A stretch of 64,000 bases of DNA from Lingula anatina (lineage: Eukaryota > Brachiopoda > Lingulata > Lingulida > Lingulidae): NCBI RefSeq assembly GCF_001039355.2, contig NW_019775686.1, positions 151,407-215,406 of the forward strand, in the 5' to 3' direction. Positions 52,601-63,788 of this stretch are shown here, piece after piece (position 1 is the stretch's first letter; each line of letters starts with the position of its first letter). A program made the position numbers and the translations under genes. The notes beneath the pieces were generated by a model that was given only the letters and a program-made list of their open reading frames with translations, did not search any database and was not told the origin of the DNA.

Positions 52601-55600
52601 CACTGATGGAGATCTGAGAATATTGACAACTTTCATCATGCTGTCCACCTGTAATCACAAGGGATTTTTAAAGAGTTTTATCCCATCAACGTTTTCTAGT
52701 TTTGTTCTAACCCATGGTTTTAATTATAAAATTATTGTATTTATATCTTAAACAAGCAAGTAAAATGTGTCTATTTTAGAGTTTGTTATTGAAATAAATT
52801 CCTTGAGCATATTTTATATATAAAACTGTATCATGATAAATCATCATAATTATATCAGATTCAATAAGAATGAGTCACAACAGTATGAGCAGTGCCTCAT
52901 TTCTGTGAAAGAAGTATCGCTTCAGTGGTATCACCACCAGTTGGTCCATGAACTTGTAGAATCTCAAAATATTATCAATATCACAAACTTGTACTGTTAA
53001 CTCAAAAAATACAGACCAGAGAGACTTAAACATATAATATTACTACTGTTAGTAACAGATATGGTCATTAAGTGTAAACAGCACAGCAATAAAATATCCC
53101 ATTTACCTGGAAAACAGAGCGCCCAGCCTCATCAGAATCTTCTAGGTATCTAGGCTCCCTGATGACATACAGGTCTGACAGCCCAGCCACATCTAGTTCT
53201 GTGAAGACTGGGAGCTTCTTCTCGCTGTCCTCCTCATCTGAGAGAAACCAGGCCAGCTTGGACAGCGCCTCTGCTCTGGTCCTGGAGAGCAAAGAGACAA
53301 AATGCCTCAAAAAGCTTGCACCATCCATAGCCATAAATGATTAAAAAAAATCATTCATATCACAGTAAAAACAAGCAGGAGTGCTACTTGTATTGACTCA
53401 ATTTTTTTTCGTAGGGCCAGAAGAAATTGGGGACTGGTACAATTATTAGACCTGGCACTTTGAATTTACAGTGCCTATGACATCAAGAGGTCCTTCAGTA
53501 AAAATTATTTATTCCTTACAGCTGGTCCAAATGTCAGGCTGTTTAACAAAATACTTCAGTGCACCTGTAATTACTGTCACCAATACTCTGGGAAAAAACT
53601 GGGCTTTACACAATTGTATGGGAACAGTATCATAATAACATGACATTGTATTTGAGATAATGTTCCAATAACATGTCTAGAAATACATTTTTTTGCATCA
53701 GAGTTTCTGCTTACCTGACATCTTTGGAAAACATCATTCTGAGAACACCCCTGAACCTCTCTAGTTTGGGCAACGTTCCCTTCACTGGAGACGGAGTGAC
53801 CTCACACAGGCTACGAATACTGCTCCCTAGGGGGCTCTGCAAACCAGCATAACCCTGTGTGGAAACAGATAACTCATTTTTAAAATCCAAACCCAAATAT
53901 CCAGTAGAATAAAGCATATTAACATTGAGGTGTTAGCTGTGGAACTGAAATGGCTATGGTACCCTTAGTATTGAAACTGAATTGTAACCCAATTGTAGGG
54001 AAGAGTTGTCTGGAGAAGATAGCAAGTGTATGACAACTGCTGAAATGACAGGGTTCAACTCAGCGTGTACAAGCTACACATGTTCATCTCAGGTTCACAC
54101 TTGTCCTGTGATGTTAATACTAAACTGATAGTTCCATGTGTGTTATTACCTGTAATATTGGCATTATAGCAGCCACAATCTGCATCAGTCTGCTCCATAT
54201 ATGATCAGGCATTAGCAGCTGACTCTGAAGGAGGTACAAGACTACCTGCTGTGCCACACCCAAGACCTGGAAATATGAACACTTGATATTGGCAGTTGAA
54301 TCCCATAAATTAATCAAACAAATACAAGCAGTTATCAGCTAGGCACTTTCAACCTGGTGCTGATCTATTACATATATAATGCCAATACATATTGCAACTT
54401 CTGAAGTTAATAGCAAGAGGAACAAACCCTAAAGTGCAATGTATCTCAGTTGATGTTTAAACAGACTGTAGTCAATAAAAAATCAAATTATAGTTGTAAA
54501 TATGATAAATAATTTAACAAAGTGTAGTTATGACTACTATAAATGCAAACTGCAGTTATAATCCTAATAATAACAAAATGTCAGCTAAATGTAAGATGGC
54601 CTCCTTATGTCCTGCCTTCAACAACCCACCCTTTCATTAGCATCATCCATCCCAAAGCAGCAGATTTCATACAGAACATGTCTGTCCAACAAGAACAGGA
54701 TTTTCTGACAACTGGACGGCTTGCAGGGGCCATCAATATGAAGAGTATCCTAAAATATAAGTGTAAAATAAAGTCCATAGCATAAAATCAGCATAAATAT
54801 AATCGCCAGAATATACCTAGGTGCACCAGCTCTATCACTCCTTTATCCTTACAAAAGTCAAAACAGCATATCATAGTGAGTACATTTTTTGCAGTCCCAA
54901 AATCAAATAAGGACGTAGGACTGACAATTGATTGACACTGCAGAGCAGGGTAGAGTTTTGTTCTGTGCAGAAAAATAATACAGACAGATAAAGCTAGCAC
55001 CAAATATTCTTCCTTTCTGTACCTTGACCAGTGCCAGACATACAGAGTATGCCCTCAGCTTCACCTCCACCAGAGAGTGGGCAAGGACTTCCAGGAGCAC
55101 CTTCCTACTGTTGGTCATCATTAATGGACTGGCATTGACTGGACTGCAGCTGGAAAGAGGACAGGTAAATGAAGTGTTAAAGGGACAAAAAATAGGATTA
55201 AAAACGCCTTTTTAGTGCATGGATTGCTTCTTTTTAAACTTATCTGAGAACAATTGCTATGGGTAAAGCATAAAATGGCAGGTAAATGGCCTTAATCAAT
55301 ATCGAAAAAAAGAATCATATTCACCGTCCACTTTCGAACCCCGGGCGTCAGCCATCTTGACACAGTTTGAAATAACGCGGCTTCTCGACTCAGATACGAG
55401 ATGTAAACAATGCAGACAGCATGTCGTTTCGAAGGTGAGCGTGGACGTGAAGGAGAAGAGGAATTGCTCACCGAATCTTTGCAGGTAAGCGAGTTATATT
55501 TACCAAAAGTACTTTAAAATGGGAAGATGGCAGTGGAAATCAAAATGTCTGGCAGAGGAAGTTAAAAAGCGTAGATAACTGCTAATAATTAACGTTTCCT

Positions 55601-58600
55601 CGGGTAACGCACTCGCAGCCAAATCACTCGCACTGGGTACGTACTACTAGTTATATGAAGCGAGATAGTGCACTTTACCCCTGAGGTGTATAGTTCTGTA
55701 AAGCAGGAGGAATACCCTTTTCTGCTCAATGTGGTCATCTACCAGTACTTACAGACTAACCTCACACCATATTCTCGCAGGGGAATCCCATGAGATATAC
55801 AANTAATGAGACTAGTATCTCCCACCATGTCCGTTTTTATTTAAACTTTCTTTGCTCTATAAACTAACCCAAACCCTGTCAGAGTCGACATATGAGCAAC
55901 ACTTGCAATTTCTGTCATCGATACCACTCATATTAGTTACAATTTCATGGCATATTTTGACAGACGAGCCTGACAATCGTTAAGATATACAACGAACACA
56001 CGTAAATAAACATAAATCTCTGTGCTTAATAAATATTTTCACTGGTGTCTTATCTCAAAGATTATTGTAAATGGTACTCACAAATCCAGTAAATACTTCG
56101 CGGCCAGGCCATTCTTCGTATCCATGGCCACCCAAGCAGGTTTTCATCTGCCTTCTTCCTCGCCGGTGTTTATTGTTTGCCTGTCGTACATTTGCTGATA
56201 CACTGTTTTACGCATGTTTTTTGTAAAGGCTGTTTCTTTTTTCTTTTTGTTATCTGTCTTCGCTTCTTCGAAGGACTCCCAGCATAACTGAGCCTCCTGT
56301 TTCACGTTGTCCTTTCCCGGCAGCTTGAACTGGTTTTAACTAGGTCGCAATACGAGAATCTCGCGAGATCCGGAAGTCTAGAGAGCTCAATTATGAAAAT
56401 GGAGGTGGTTGTTGGTAAACCTCCGCTTAAGCGGAGGTTTTCTTTTTATTGTATTTTCCAAAAATGTTACAGAGCGATGGCGAGTGCCGGGAATGATAGA
56501 TTAAAGGTTGGTAAATCGCGGAAAAGTAGTGTTAACCTCGGGATAAATCAGGATAAATCAATTTTGGCGCGAAAATCCTCTTTTGTGTCCTTTTAACTTA
56601 AATGGGTGTATCATATTTGGTGTGCTTACAGGTATGTTCAGACAAAGAGATTTAGTTACTAAGGCATGTCAAATGTAAATCCATCTAGTTTATGATTTCT
56701 ACGATATTTGTGTGAGAGAGAGAGAAGGCACTTTTTTACCAGCATAAGTCTATGATGGCAGTGTACTCTAACACATAGACACTACTACACACATACAAAA
56801 GCACTGCACAAGTAACATGCAAGTAGTCCAGAGCTTAACAGTGTTCAGTTATAGTGACAGGGTAGACTGGGACATTACAACATGTACATGAAGACATGCC
56901 TATACACTCAGTATTAACTTACACATCAGAGCACAGTCTGACATACTCCTCCACCAGTGTGAGGTTACAGTGATATGGAAGACTGGGCAGGGAGTCCTCT
57001 GCAATCTGTATCAGCTCTGTGGCATCTTGATCACACTGTGGAAAAAATTATTAATTGGTTTAAAAATTGACTTGTCTGAGGTCTTGCTTAGTATCATGTT
57101 CTTCTTGAATTCAAAATAATTCTTAATGAATTCAATGACTATATTTTTCATCAAATCGGGTATAAATGACCAGTGGGATTTTTTTTCCTTCTCAATACAT
57201 ATGACGACCAATAATTTCATTTAATATACATATTTTGTGAAAATCACAGATACCAGTTTTTGACTCACTAGTCCTTTGTGAACCCAATATTTTAAAAGCA
57301 AGCTTTTAAAACAGTACTCAATATGACATTATTGCTATAATAAATTATTATTAACAACCATCTGTTCTGCACAGTATTTTACCCTGTTCTGGCAGTTCAG
57401 TAAGAACTGGCAAGTCTTCTGCATGGACACCACTATGGTCTCAGCCTGCAGGAACCTCTGGTACCCCTCTCCATCCACAGCCTCCAGGTAAGGCAGGAAA
57501 GCAGGTCTGAGGGCAGGGAGACTCTGGGACAGCGCCTCATCAAACACTATCCAGCTCACTGACTGACTCAGGTGCTCCGAGATCACAGACTGAGCCTTTA
57601 GTGGTATGGATGACAAGAAGGAAATATCATAAAGAATTTCAGGTATAAAAAGACTGCTATTAAGTGAAAAGTCATGGGGTCCAGGGGGCCCTCTGCATCT
57701 ATCTCAAAATGTAATTTTTGGCTCTCAAAAAGGTGGAATTCCATCAAGAGACAGAAAAATCTCATTACTGGAAGTTGCACTTATCTTTATTGACAGTTAC
57801 CAGATAAATAAGATCTTTTATTATCAATAATTTGTATTTGTATCAATAAATTGTATTTATAGATTATTTTTGCTTAAGACCACTGCTGCTGATTATGATT
57901 CTTACAAATCAAAAATTAACAAATGAACACAATTCTCACAACAATTCAAACACTCAGCAAAAATATTCTTAACTACCTGTTCAATTGGCACCAACAGCTT
58001 GAGGAACTTGTGCAGGAATACGCTGACCACCAGGAAGCCAAGGCGGTGCTGCTCCTTGTCACCACTGGTGCCAGACTGGTGGTGATGGTAACTGGAGACT
58101 TCACCAAGGATTTGTAAAAATTCCTGTAACTTCTCAACCTGAAATAGACAAAGCACAAGATATTCTTAGAACTATATTGCTATATACTGCTATTCATTCT
58201 GAATAAATAAATTGACGCTTTTTATCAGATCGCATAAACTTTCTTAATCTGCCGAAAAGAACATTTAAATTATTCATCCTGCTTTTCAAACCATTCTAAA
58301 GATGACACCATATATCTGGTACTCTTTTTCGAACCAAGTTCATCAAAAATGCATAAAAGCAACTACAGAACTAAACATTTATCACTATGGTAAAACATCT
58401 TTCCTGAAAACCAGCCTTTTTCAAATATCTAGTATGCTCTATACACCAACAGATATACTTCCAGATGTGATAAATGAAATAAAGGTGCAGACTTTCCTGC
58501 ATAATAACAAGTCTTTATTTATCAAACTCACCATATCTCTAGCTGTTATACTGCCATCTGTCCACACCTGACCTGTGAGACTCAGCCCCAGTACATCCAA

Positions 58601-60772
58601 ACTCTCGTCCATCAAGAGAGCTACATCCACCAGGGTGTCCTTGCGGTCAGTTCGCAGCAAGGGGGCAGCCCTGGTCAGTGTCCGGAGACAGCACTGTGGA
58701 AGGGTCAGTTGAGAGAACTGCAGGGCGTCCATCTCGTCAACATCTGTGTCTTCCTGCTGGTGATTACCCATGTCTTGGTCCTCCTGAGGGGACACTGGTC
58801 TGAAATGAGGACAGAAACGAAATAAAATGAAGGATAATTTGTACTGACCAGATGGACTTCTGATTAGAGTGTTTGTCTCCAGAGCAAGAGGCACGAGTTT
58901 GACCAATCCTTTATTAACAGTATCTGCTGACTCCCTGCTTGGCACTCAGTGCTTAAGGGTTGAAGCAGGGTTCAGGCAGAGAACAATATTATAAGCATGC
59001 TTTTTTTCAGCGCCTCACATAACAGCAGGGCTTATAAAAATGATGATAATCCTCCCCAGGGAGGCAAAATCATCAACACAGATCATAATGGCCAGGAGTC
59101 AACTGAAATATGTACCACACAAAATTGTAACTTATTGTAAAGTTTAAAGAACGTATTTGGAATTTAGACTTAAAATCAATATGTTTATTTAGATATAATA
59201 AGTAGATGACAATGCAGGGAAGCAAGAGAGCAAAAACCACTTTAAAATATATATTTACAGAAGAAAAATTAGTCAAGATTGCCTAATTTGATATTGCCAC
59301 CACCACTAATGCACTAAAGAAAAAAATAGCACTAAGTTTCTTAATGGTTTACTGTTAACTAACCTTGAACTATCTGATGGCGAAGTATCTCTATCTTGAC
59401 CATCACCCTGGTTACGGGTATCACTTCGACCAATCACAGATGGTCTTGTATCAGAAGAATTAAGAGTCTGATTGCTAGGAGATGCAACACTTGATGGAGG
59501 AGATGCCCCAAAGTCTGAAACAATATTACAAAGAGCATGAAAAGAGAAGAATAAGAAAAAAACAACAAAGCATCTAAATATAAATAAGATTCTTCTTTGA
59601 CAAATGCTGTTTACATTTTAAATTGAGCATCTCAGTTAATTCCACTTTTTTTCAAGGAAAAAAACAGAGGGAAAGCACCAGTAAGGTGTTAATTAAGACT
59701 ATCTTCAAGGCTTTCCCCAGGACTCCCTGTAAATCAATGACCAAATTACAGATTCACCTTTTGGGATTCCCTGTACCCTAAATCCTTGAAAACCCTTGGT
59801 TATCTTCCAAGACAATGCACTTTTAAAATACATGTATTATTATATGATGCATCACCTATTTTTGGTGTATACAGAGTTGGATCCTGATAAAAGTGGATCC
59901 TGTGCTGCAGATGGACACAAAGGTCTCGTAGTGTTTTCACTGCAGCTGTCACAACACCTGATGTCCCACCCTCACTGGGCACTTGCAGCAGTTGTAACAA
60001 AATCTGAAACGCAGTAATTGAAGTCAGCCTGGTGTACAGAGTTTGTGAGATAGTGACTACTATAATCAACCGAAGTGTGCATTTTTGACTTAGGCCAATG
60101 CAGAAGGTAAATTTCAATTACTATTTAATCCAACATACCTTGTTTTTAAGATTTATCATTTGTATTTGCTCACAAAACCCTGCCAAATGGCATGAGTCCC
60201 TTTTACCGTTTGGAAATCTGACATAATTGTATTTAAGTGCCACTATCAAACACTGCTTAGGGAAATCATATTAATCAATTTATTTGATCTAGGTAGTCAT
60301 CACCACAGTTATACTTTACCTTGACAATGCTAGGTCGTTGCAGAAAGACCTCAGCAGGAAAATCCAAGAAGACAACATCACTAAGAAACTCACATGCACT
60401 TATCACCATGGTCTGGTCTCCACTGTGTAGTGAGCTGAAAGGTGAAAATGAATAGGTTAAATCTTGTTTGTATAAAGACCCATGCTGTTTCAAACCAGCT
60501 ATGCATCTTCCTATCAAGCAGGGCTTAAAACATATTATGAAGCACTCTTCTCTTTTATCAGCCATACACTTGTTCTTTACTGTGCTCAAAATAATGTTAT
60601 TATATCATTTTAAACCTCATAACAATGGAAAAATATTCACAGGAACAAAAACTAATTCATCTTACTTTTCAGTTGATGACATAACATGTCTGTCTGTTGG
60701 AGTCAAAGGCAGCCATGGGAAAGTGGAAAATTTAATGCAGCCAGAAATATCTGGAAGGCCAGAAGACAAAAC
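43622..60772 (-). CDS. RTTN: Rotatin (N-terminus and an internal block missing)
   Basis: HEAT/ARM-repeat protein of centrioles and basal bodies, needed for centriole assembly and cilia. Thirty-four exons join in phase into 1671 aa; human rotatin is 2226 aa. Upper coordinates of the 5' exons: 60772, 60434, 60003, 59514, 58799, 58138, 57595, 57035, 55149, 54749, 54266, 53854, 53281, 52648, 52253, 51842, 51537, 51109, 50599, 50118. The rest: 49662, 49352, 48959, 48587, 48116, 47596, 47278, 46861, 46426, 45697, 45274, 44710, 44242, 43765 (stop 43622). Family landmarks include [70 protein letters not shown] and [13 protein letters not shown]. The first 170 or so human residues are not found, and about 380 are lacking between the 45274-45006 and 44710-44588 exons, where an N lies. 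Donor GTCTGT at 48458 is weak. Confidence 0.93.
44991..44991. other. Ambiguous base N, probable assembly break
   Basis: N in a (CA)n tract 15 bp from an RTTN exon, exactly in the interval where several hundred residues of rotatin should be encoded. Confidence 0.6.
47701..48012 (-). repeat. Tandem copies of an RTTN exon end and splice donor
   Basis: Three to four copies of a unit of about 63-84 bp lie next to the 48116-48012 exon. CCTCTGGGTCTCTGTA (the donor end in reverse) occurs at 47847, 47927 and 48011; more decayed units lie at about 47701-47846. On the minus strand each good copy reads as the exon end ([14 protein letters not shown]) followed by an intact GTGAG donor. The copies are intronic and lack an acceptor of their own. 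Confidence 0.85.
55351..55484 (+). promoter_or_regulatory. Possible promoter and first exon inside an RTTN intron
   Basis: GCCATCTTG at 55351-55359 is the reverse of the YY1 core CAAGATGGC. Downstream on the plus strand, ATG 55410 opens 25 codons to 55484, followed by a good GTAAGC donor (phase 0). The encoded start [17 protein letters not shown] is not recognised, and no partner exon was found. On the minus strand ATG at 55353 opens [10 protein letters not shown] with only a weak donor. Confidence 0.25.
55803..55803. other. Ambiguous base N in RTTN intron
   Basis: N within the intron between the RTTN exons at 57035 and 55149. No rotatin exon is missing here: the joined protein keeps the human spacing. 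Confidence 0.7.
56082..56125 (-). CDS. Candidate alternative first exon of RTTN
   Basis: ATG 56125 sits in strong context (GGCCATGG) and opens [14 protein letters not shown] plus TT, then a consensus GTGAGT donor. It is phase 2, the same as the normal upstream exon, so it joins in frame to the RTTN exon at 55149. This would give a protein lacking everything before CSPVNASP. The TCTCGCGAGA promoter palindrome is about 230 bp upstream. It could instead be the first exon of another gene. Confidence 0.4.
56340..56480. promoter_or_regulatory. Promoter-like segment: TCTCGCGAGA plus ETS site
   Basis: TCTCGCGAGA at 56359-56368 is directly followed by CCGGAAGT at 56370-56377. Both are classic elements of animal CpG-type, often bidirectional, promoters. 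First-exon-like sequences lie on both sides: minus at 56125, plus at 56477. A perfect 24-bp palindrome occupies 56417-56440. Confidence 0.6.
56417..56440. repeat. Perfect 24-bp palindrome
   Basis: AAACCTCCGCTT followed at once by its exact reverse complement, then a T-rich run. It lies between the TCTCGCGAGA element and the plus-strand ATG at 56477. Confidence 0.9.
56477..56510 (+). CDS. Candidate first exon, possibly of the ankyrin/SOCS-box gene
   Basis: ATG 56477 (context GCGATGG) opens [11 protein letters not shown] plus one G, then GTAAAT. This phase-1 end matches the phase needed by the ankyrin exon at 62294, where G plus GC makes the Gly expected at the start of an ankyrin repeat. The intron would be 5.8 kb and would span RTTN exons on the other strand. 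Only phase and promoter position support the link. Confidence 0.25.
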
Positions 60773-60997
60773 CTGAATCCTATATACGTCATTTAGTACT
60801 GAGAGTTAGTCTAGACTAACCTATAATGCTTCAGAGAGTGGTATAGATGTGTCTCTACAATGTCAGTGGGTTTCAAATGCTTCCTGTCATATCTGTCATA
60901 GCTCAAATTGAAATTACCCAACCAAAATTACATAACTGTTTCTTCCCATTTTAAATCTATAAAATAGTTAACTGTTTTACCAAACAATCAATCAAGT
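60773..60997. other. RTTN 5' intron sequence, no exon found
   Basis: The next upstream rotatin exon is expected here or beyond. A short minus-strand open stretch at about 60830-60890 ends in a GTTAGT donor but has the wrong phase for the 60772 exon, so it was not called. Confidence 0.4.
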
Positions 60998-61787
60998 TGT
61001 AACTGACAAGTAGCTATTTTTAGTAGTGTCTTGACCTTAATTGTAGTATCGGTGTTGATAGTATTTAGTTTTTGCCGCCACGTGTTTGTTAGACAAGTCA
61101 GATTCTCGCAACGAGTTTCACGTTGATTCAGATGAAAGTTGTTACCAGTTGTTTCCAGTTGAAAGTTGATGAAAGTTGATGTAAGTTGACATAAGTTGAT
61201 GTTAGACAATAAACAGTACCATTTGTTACCAGTTGATGTTATATATCGTTGACAATTGAATAAAATTGGACTGACACCCGCAACAGTGAAACTCGAGAGA
61301 TCTAAAGGTCAAAGGTCAAAATGGACGTGCAACAAAAAATAGAAGACATAGAAACGGCCAGCTTATTTAGCAGTTTGAGCACGAGCTCAACTGAAGCTCG
61401 CTTGAAAGCGAAGGCAAAACGGATGGCCATTGAGGCAGAATTGGCATCTTTTGAAGTGAAGAAACATTTGGACGAACAGGAATTGAAATTGAAACAACAA
61501 AGGGAGAAACTCAAGTTGGACACTGAAAGAGCAAAATTGTTAGCAGAGGAAACTGCGTATGCTGAAGCTGAGATGGAGACCAGTGCCCCAATTTCATCTA
61601 CGAAACTGGACATTCAGGTAAATTCCACCAACTTGACTCAAAACCAGAGTAGTCATGATGTGATTCATCATTTAGTGAACTCTATACAAATTCCTAAAGT
61701 TGAAATAGACAAATTTGACGGAGATCCTCTTCAGTATTGGAATTTTATCAAAACTTTTGAAAATAGTGTGGAGAAAGAAACTGTGGA
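60998..61787 (+). mobile_element. Truncated BEL/Pao-like LTR retrotransposon (5' LTR and Gag start)
   Basis: ATG 61321 opens a 167-codon frame. Its first 90 residues are a charged coiled coil rich in Glu, Lys and Leu. Residues about 125-155 read VEIDKFDGDPLQYWNFIKTFE, the conserved KFDGDPLxYxxF motif of BEL/Pao Gag-like proteins. A likely LTR of about 280 bp precedes it, starting TGTAACTGAC (60998) and ending near CTGACA (61276), with an internal AATAAA and GTTGATG repeats. Protease, RT and integrase are absent: the element stops at the N at 61787. LTR ends are approximate and no second LTR is visible. Confidence 0.7.
61787..61787. other. Ambiguous base N where the retrotransposon ends
   Basis: The Gag frame is cut a few codons after this base, and the sequence beyond it looks unrelated. 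It may mark a collapsed or misjoined repeat. Confidence 0.6.
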
Positions 61788-61824
61788 NCTGATCTGGAAG
61801 GGACCTCTGAAACATCAGCATTAA

Positions 61825-62293
61825 ATAGATATTAAAGTTGTTATACATAATCAAATTCTTCTTTATCCATCTTGAGTTAAGAAATTACTGGGAATCTCCC
61901 TGTAAGCATACTCACAATAGAAATGAACTTCAAGTGACCTCTGAAATTCAGAGTTTATTCATCCAAGCAGACAAAACAGCCAGATAGAGAGCAGCAAATA
62001 TGGATGCTTGACTTAGGAGTTACTCTCTGACCACAGAGTCTGCTATTACGTAGTCTGTTACAAAATTATTGTATCAGACCCTGTGGGAACTGAGATGATG
62101 AACAGGAATGTGATCCTCACCTGACATACCCCCTACCGTGTATATGTATCAGTGGAGGTGATTTCACACCTAGGTGTTGAGCTGCACACATCCCTGTCTA
62201 TTACGCATAGCTTCATGCTGACTTGCTTCGAGCTGAGGAGCACACTTGTACTGGTAGAACATATCTTTACTACTTAAATTAAATCTATTGTAG
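61825..62293. other. Non-coding stretch before the ankyrin exon
   Basis: No upstream ankyrin exon or RTTN exon was recognised. The end, CTATTGTAG, is the acceptor of the 62294 exon. Confidence 0.5.
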
Positions 62294-63788
62294 GCACCAC
62301 ACCCCTTTACAGGGCCATCCTGAGTAATTCTGCCAAGGTCTGTCAGCTGCTGATCCATGCTGGGGCCAATGTGAACTTGAGGATACTGGGGTTTAATGTG
62401 GGTGGGGAATCACCACTCATGAAGTGAGTCATTTCTATTTCATTAGACAGACCATGTTATTAGCCTACTCATTTGATCTTGACATATTGTACCTTTTTGG
62501 ATAATTAATTGTTTTTACGGAGGAGATACCATTGTCATAGAAATATGTTTATTTAAAATTTAGTTATTTGAATATTTTATTTTACATGCTGGTTATATAC
62601 TGGTTATATTTAAAAATGTCTTCTTAATGTTTATATTGAAATTTGAAGATGTTTCTGTTGTAACTCCTTGACTTCAGCGACAAGTGAATGCATACATTGG
62701 GTGATTTTTTATTGAATATATTTTTTAATTTTGGCATATAGGTTTCTCATTTTGGAAAATTATTTATTTAAAATACCTTTCATCTGTTGTTTAATTGTCT
62801 TCATTATCTTATTTGATTTTTTCTCTGCTATTTCAGATGTGTTCAGTTAGACAACAAGGAAATCTGTGAAGTCTTAATCAATTCCCTGTGTAATCTTAAT
62901 GCCAAGACAGACACCAGGTACAACGCTCTTCATTACGCAGTGGCCTACAGAAGGTATGACATTGCCGAACTTCTTCTGACCAACCGTATACATATGCATA
63001 CAGCATCAGTGGAAGGTGTAACACCAATGACTATAGCAGTAGATCAACACAATGCAGCAATGTGCCGCATACTTGTTGAATTTGGCTATAATATGCAGAA
63101 GAAGTACAAATGGGGTGAGACACCCCTGCAGCATGCTATCAAAATCCACAGCGAGAACTGTGCAATAACTCTAGTCCACATGGGTTGCAAACTGAAACGT
63201 CCTAAGGAAGAGAACTCATATTTCTACTTGGCTGCCTCTGAGGGACTTTTCCAGCTGATGAAGTTGTTGCTAGAAATCAATCCATACTATATATACGAAA
63301 AGTGGATCTTGGAGCGCAATCTACCCCTTTCTCTGTACCAGAAGCCAGAACTGTTTGAATGGTTATTTGCCAAATCTAGTCAGCCTGCGTCCCTCTCTGC
63401 CCTGTGTCGTTCTGTTATACGAGTTGCCATTGGGCCATATCCCTCCACTCAGGTCCAAGACCTCCCACTGCCAAAGAAGCTGCAAGAATACCTGGCCCTC
63501 ATTGAGTATGTCAATGAGGAGATGTATAAGAAAATTCCTTTAACAAAGAAGGAATGCCCATTTGATTGTCCTAGCTACTGTCCAGTTACTGCCAGGAAGT
63601 GTCCGTTTTTGGATATTGAGGGCATAGATTATGTGGACTCGGATGAGGAGGAGGAGGAAAGCTGTGCAGGGCATGGGGCAAAAGATGGGCACCTGGAGTC
63701 ACCCAAAGTGAAATCAATTATTAATAGTAAAGAGAAGGATGCTTTGAAAAGGGGAGGGACTCCTCGTAGGGTGTCTTTTAAAACTTGA
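62294..63788 (+). CDS. Ankyrin-repeat and SOCS-box (ASB-like) protein, first exon missing
   Basis: Exons 62294-62423 and 62837-63788 join in phase and end at TGA. The first begins inside a codon, so a start exon lies upstream. Ankyrin repeats begin with TTPLYRAILSNSAKVCQLL and AGANVN, then continue through ALHYAVAYRRYDIAELLL, VTPMTIAVDQHNAAMCRIL and ETPLQHAIKI. A SOCS box follows (ASLSALCRSVIRVAIG, then LPLPKKLQEYL), the part that in ASB proteins recruits Elongin B/C and Cullin-5. After it comes an unusual tail of about 80 residues: a CPFDCPSYCPVTARKCPF cysteine cluster, an acidic run (DSDEEEEES), and RRVSFKT at the very end. Inferred role: substrate receptor of a CUL5 ubiquitin ligase. The exact ASB subfamily is not assigned. 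Confidence 0.85.

Noticed and set aside
54817-54937. Minus-strand open frame with acceptor and donor between two RTTN exons
   Set aside because: It ends in phase 1, but the following exon (54749-54630) needs phase 0. Skipping it gives the expected rotatin spacing, so it is taken as intronic.
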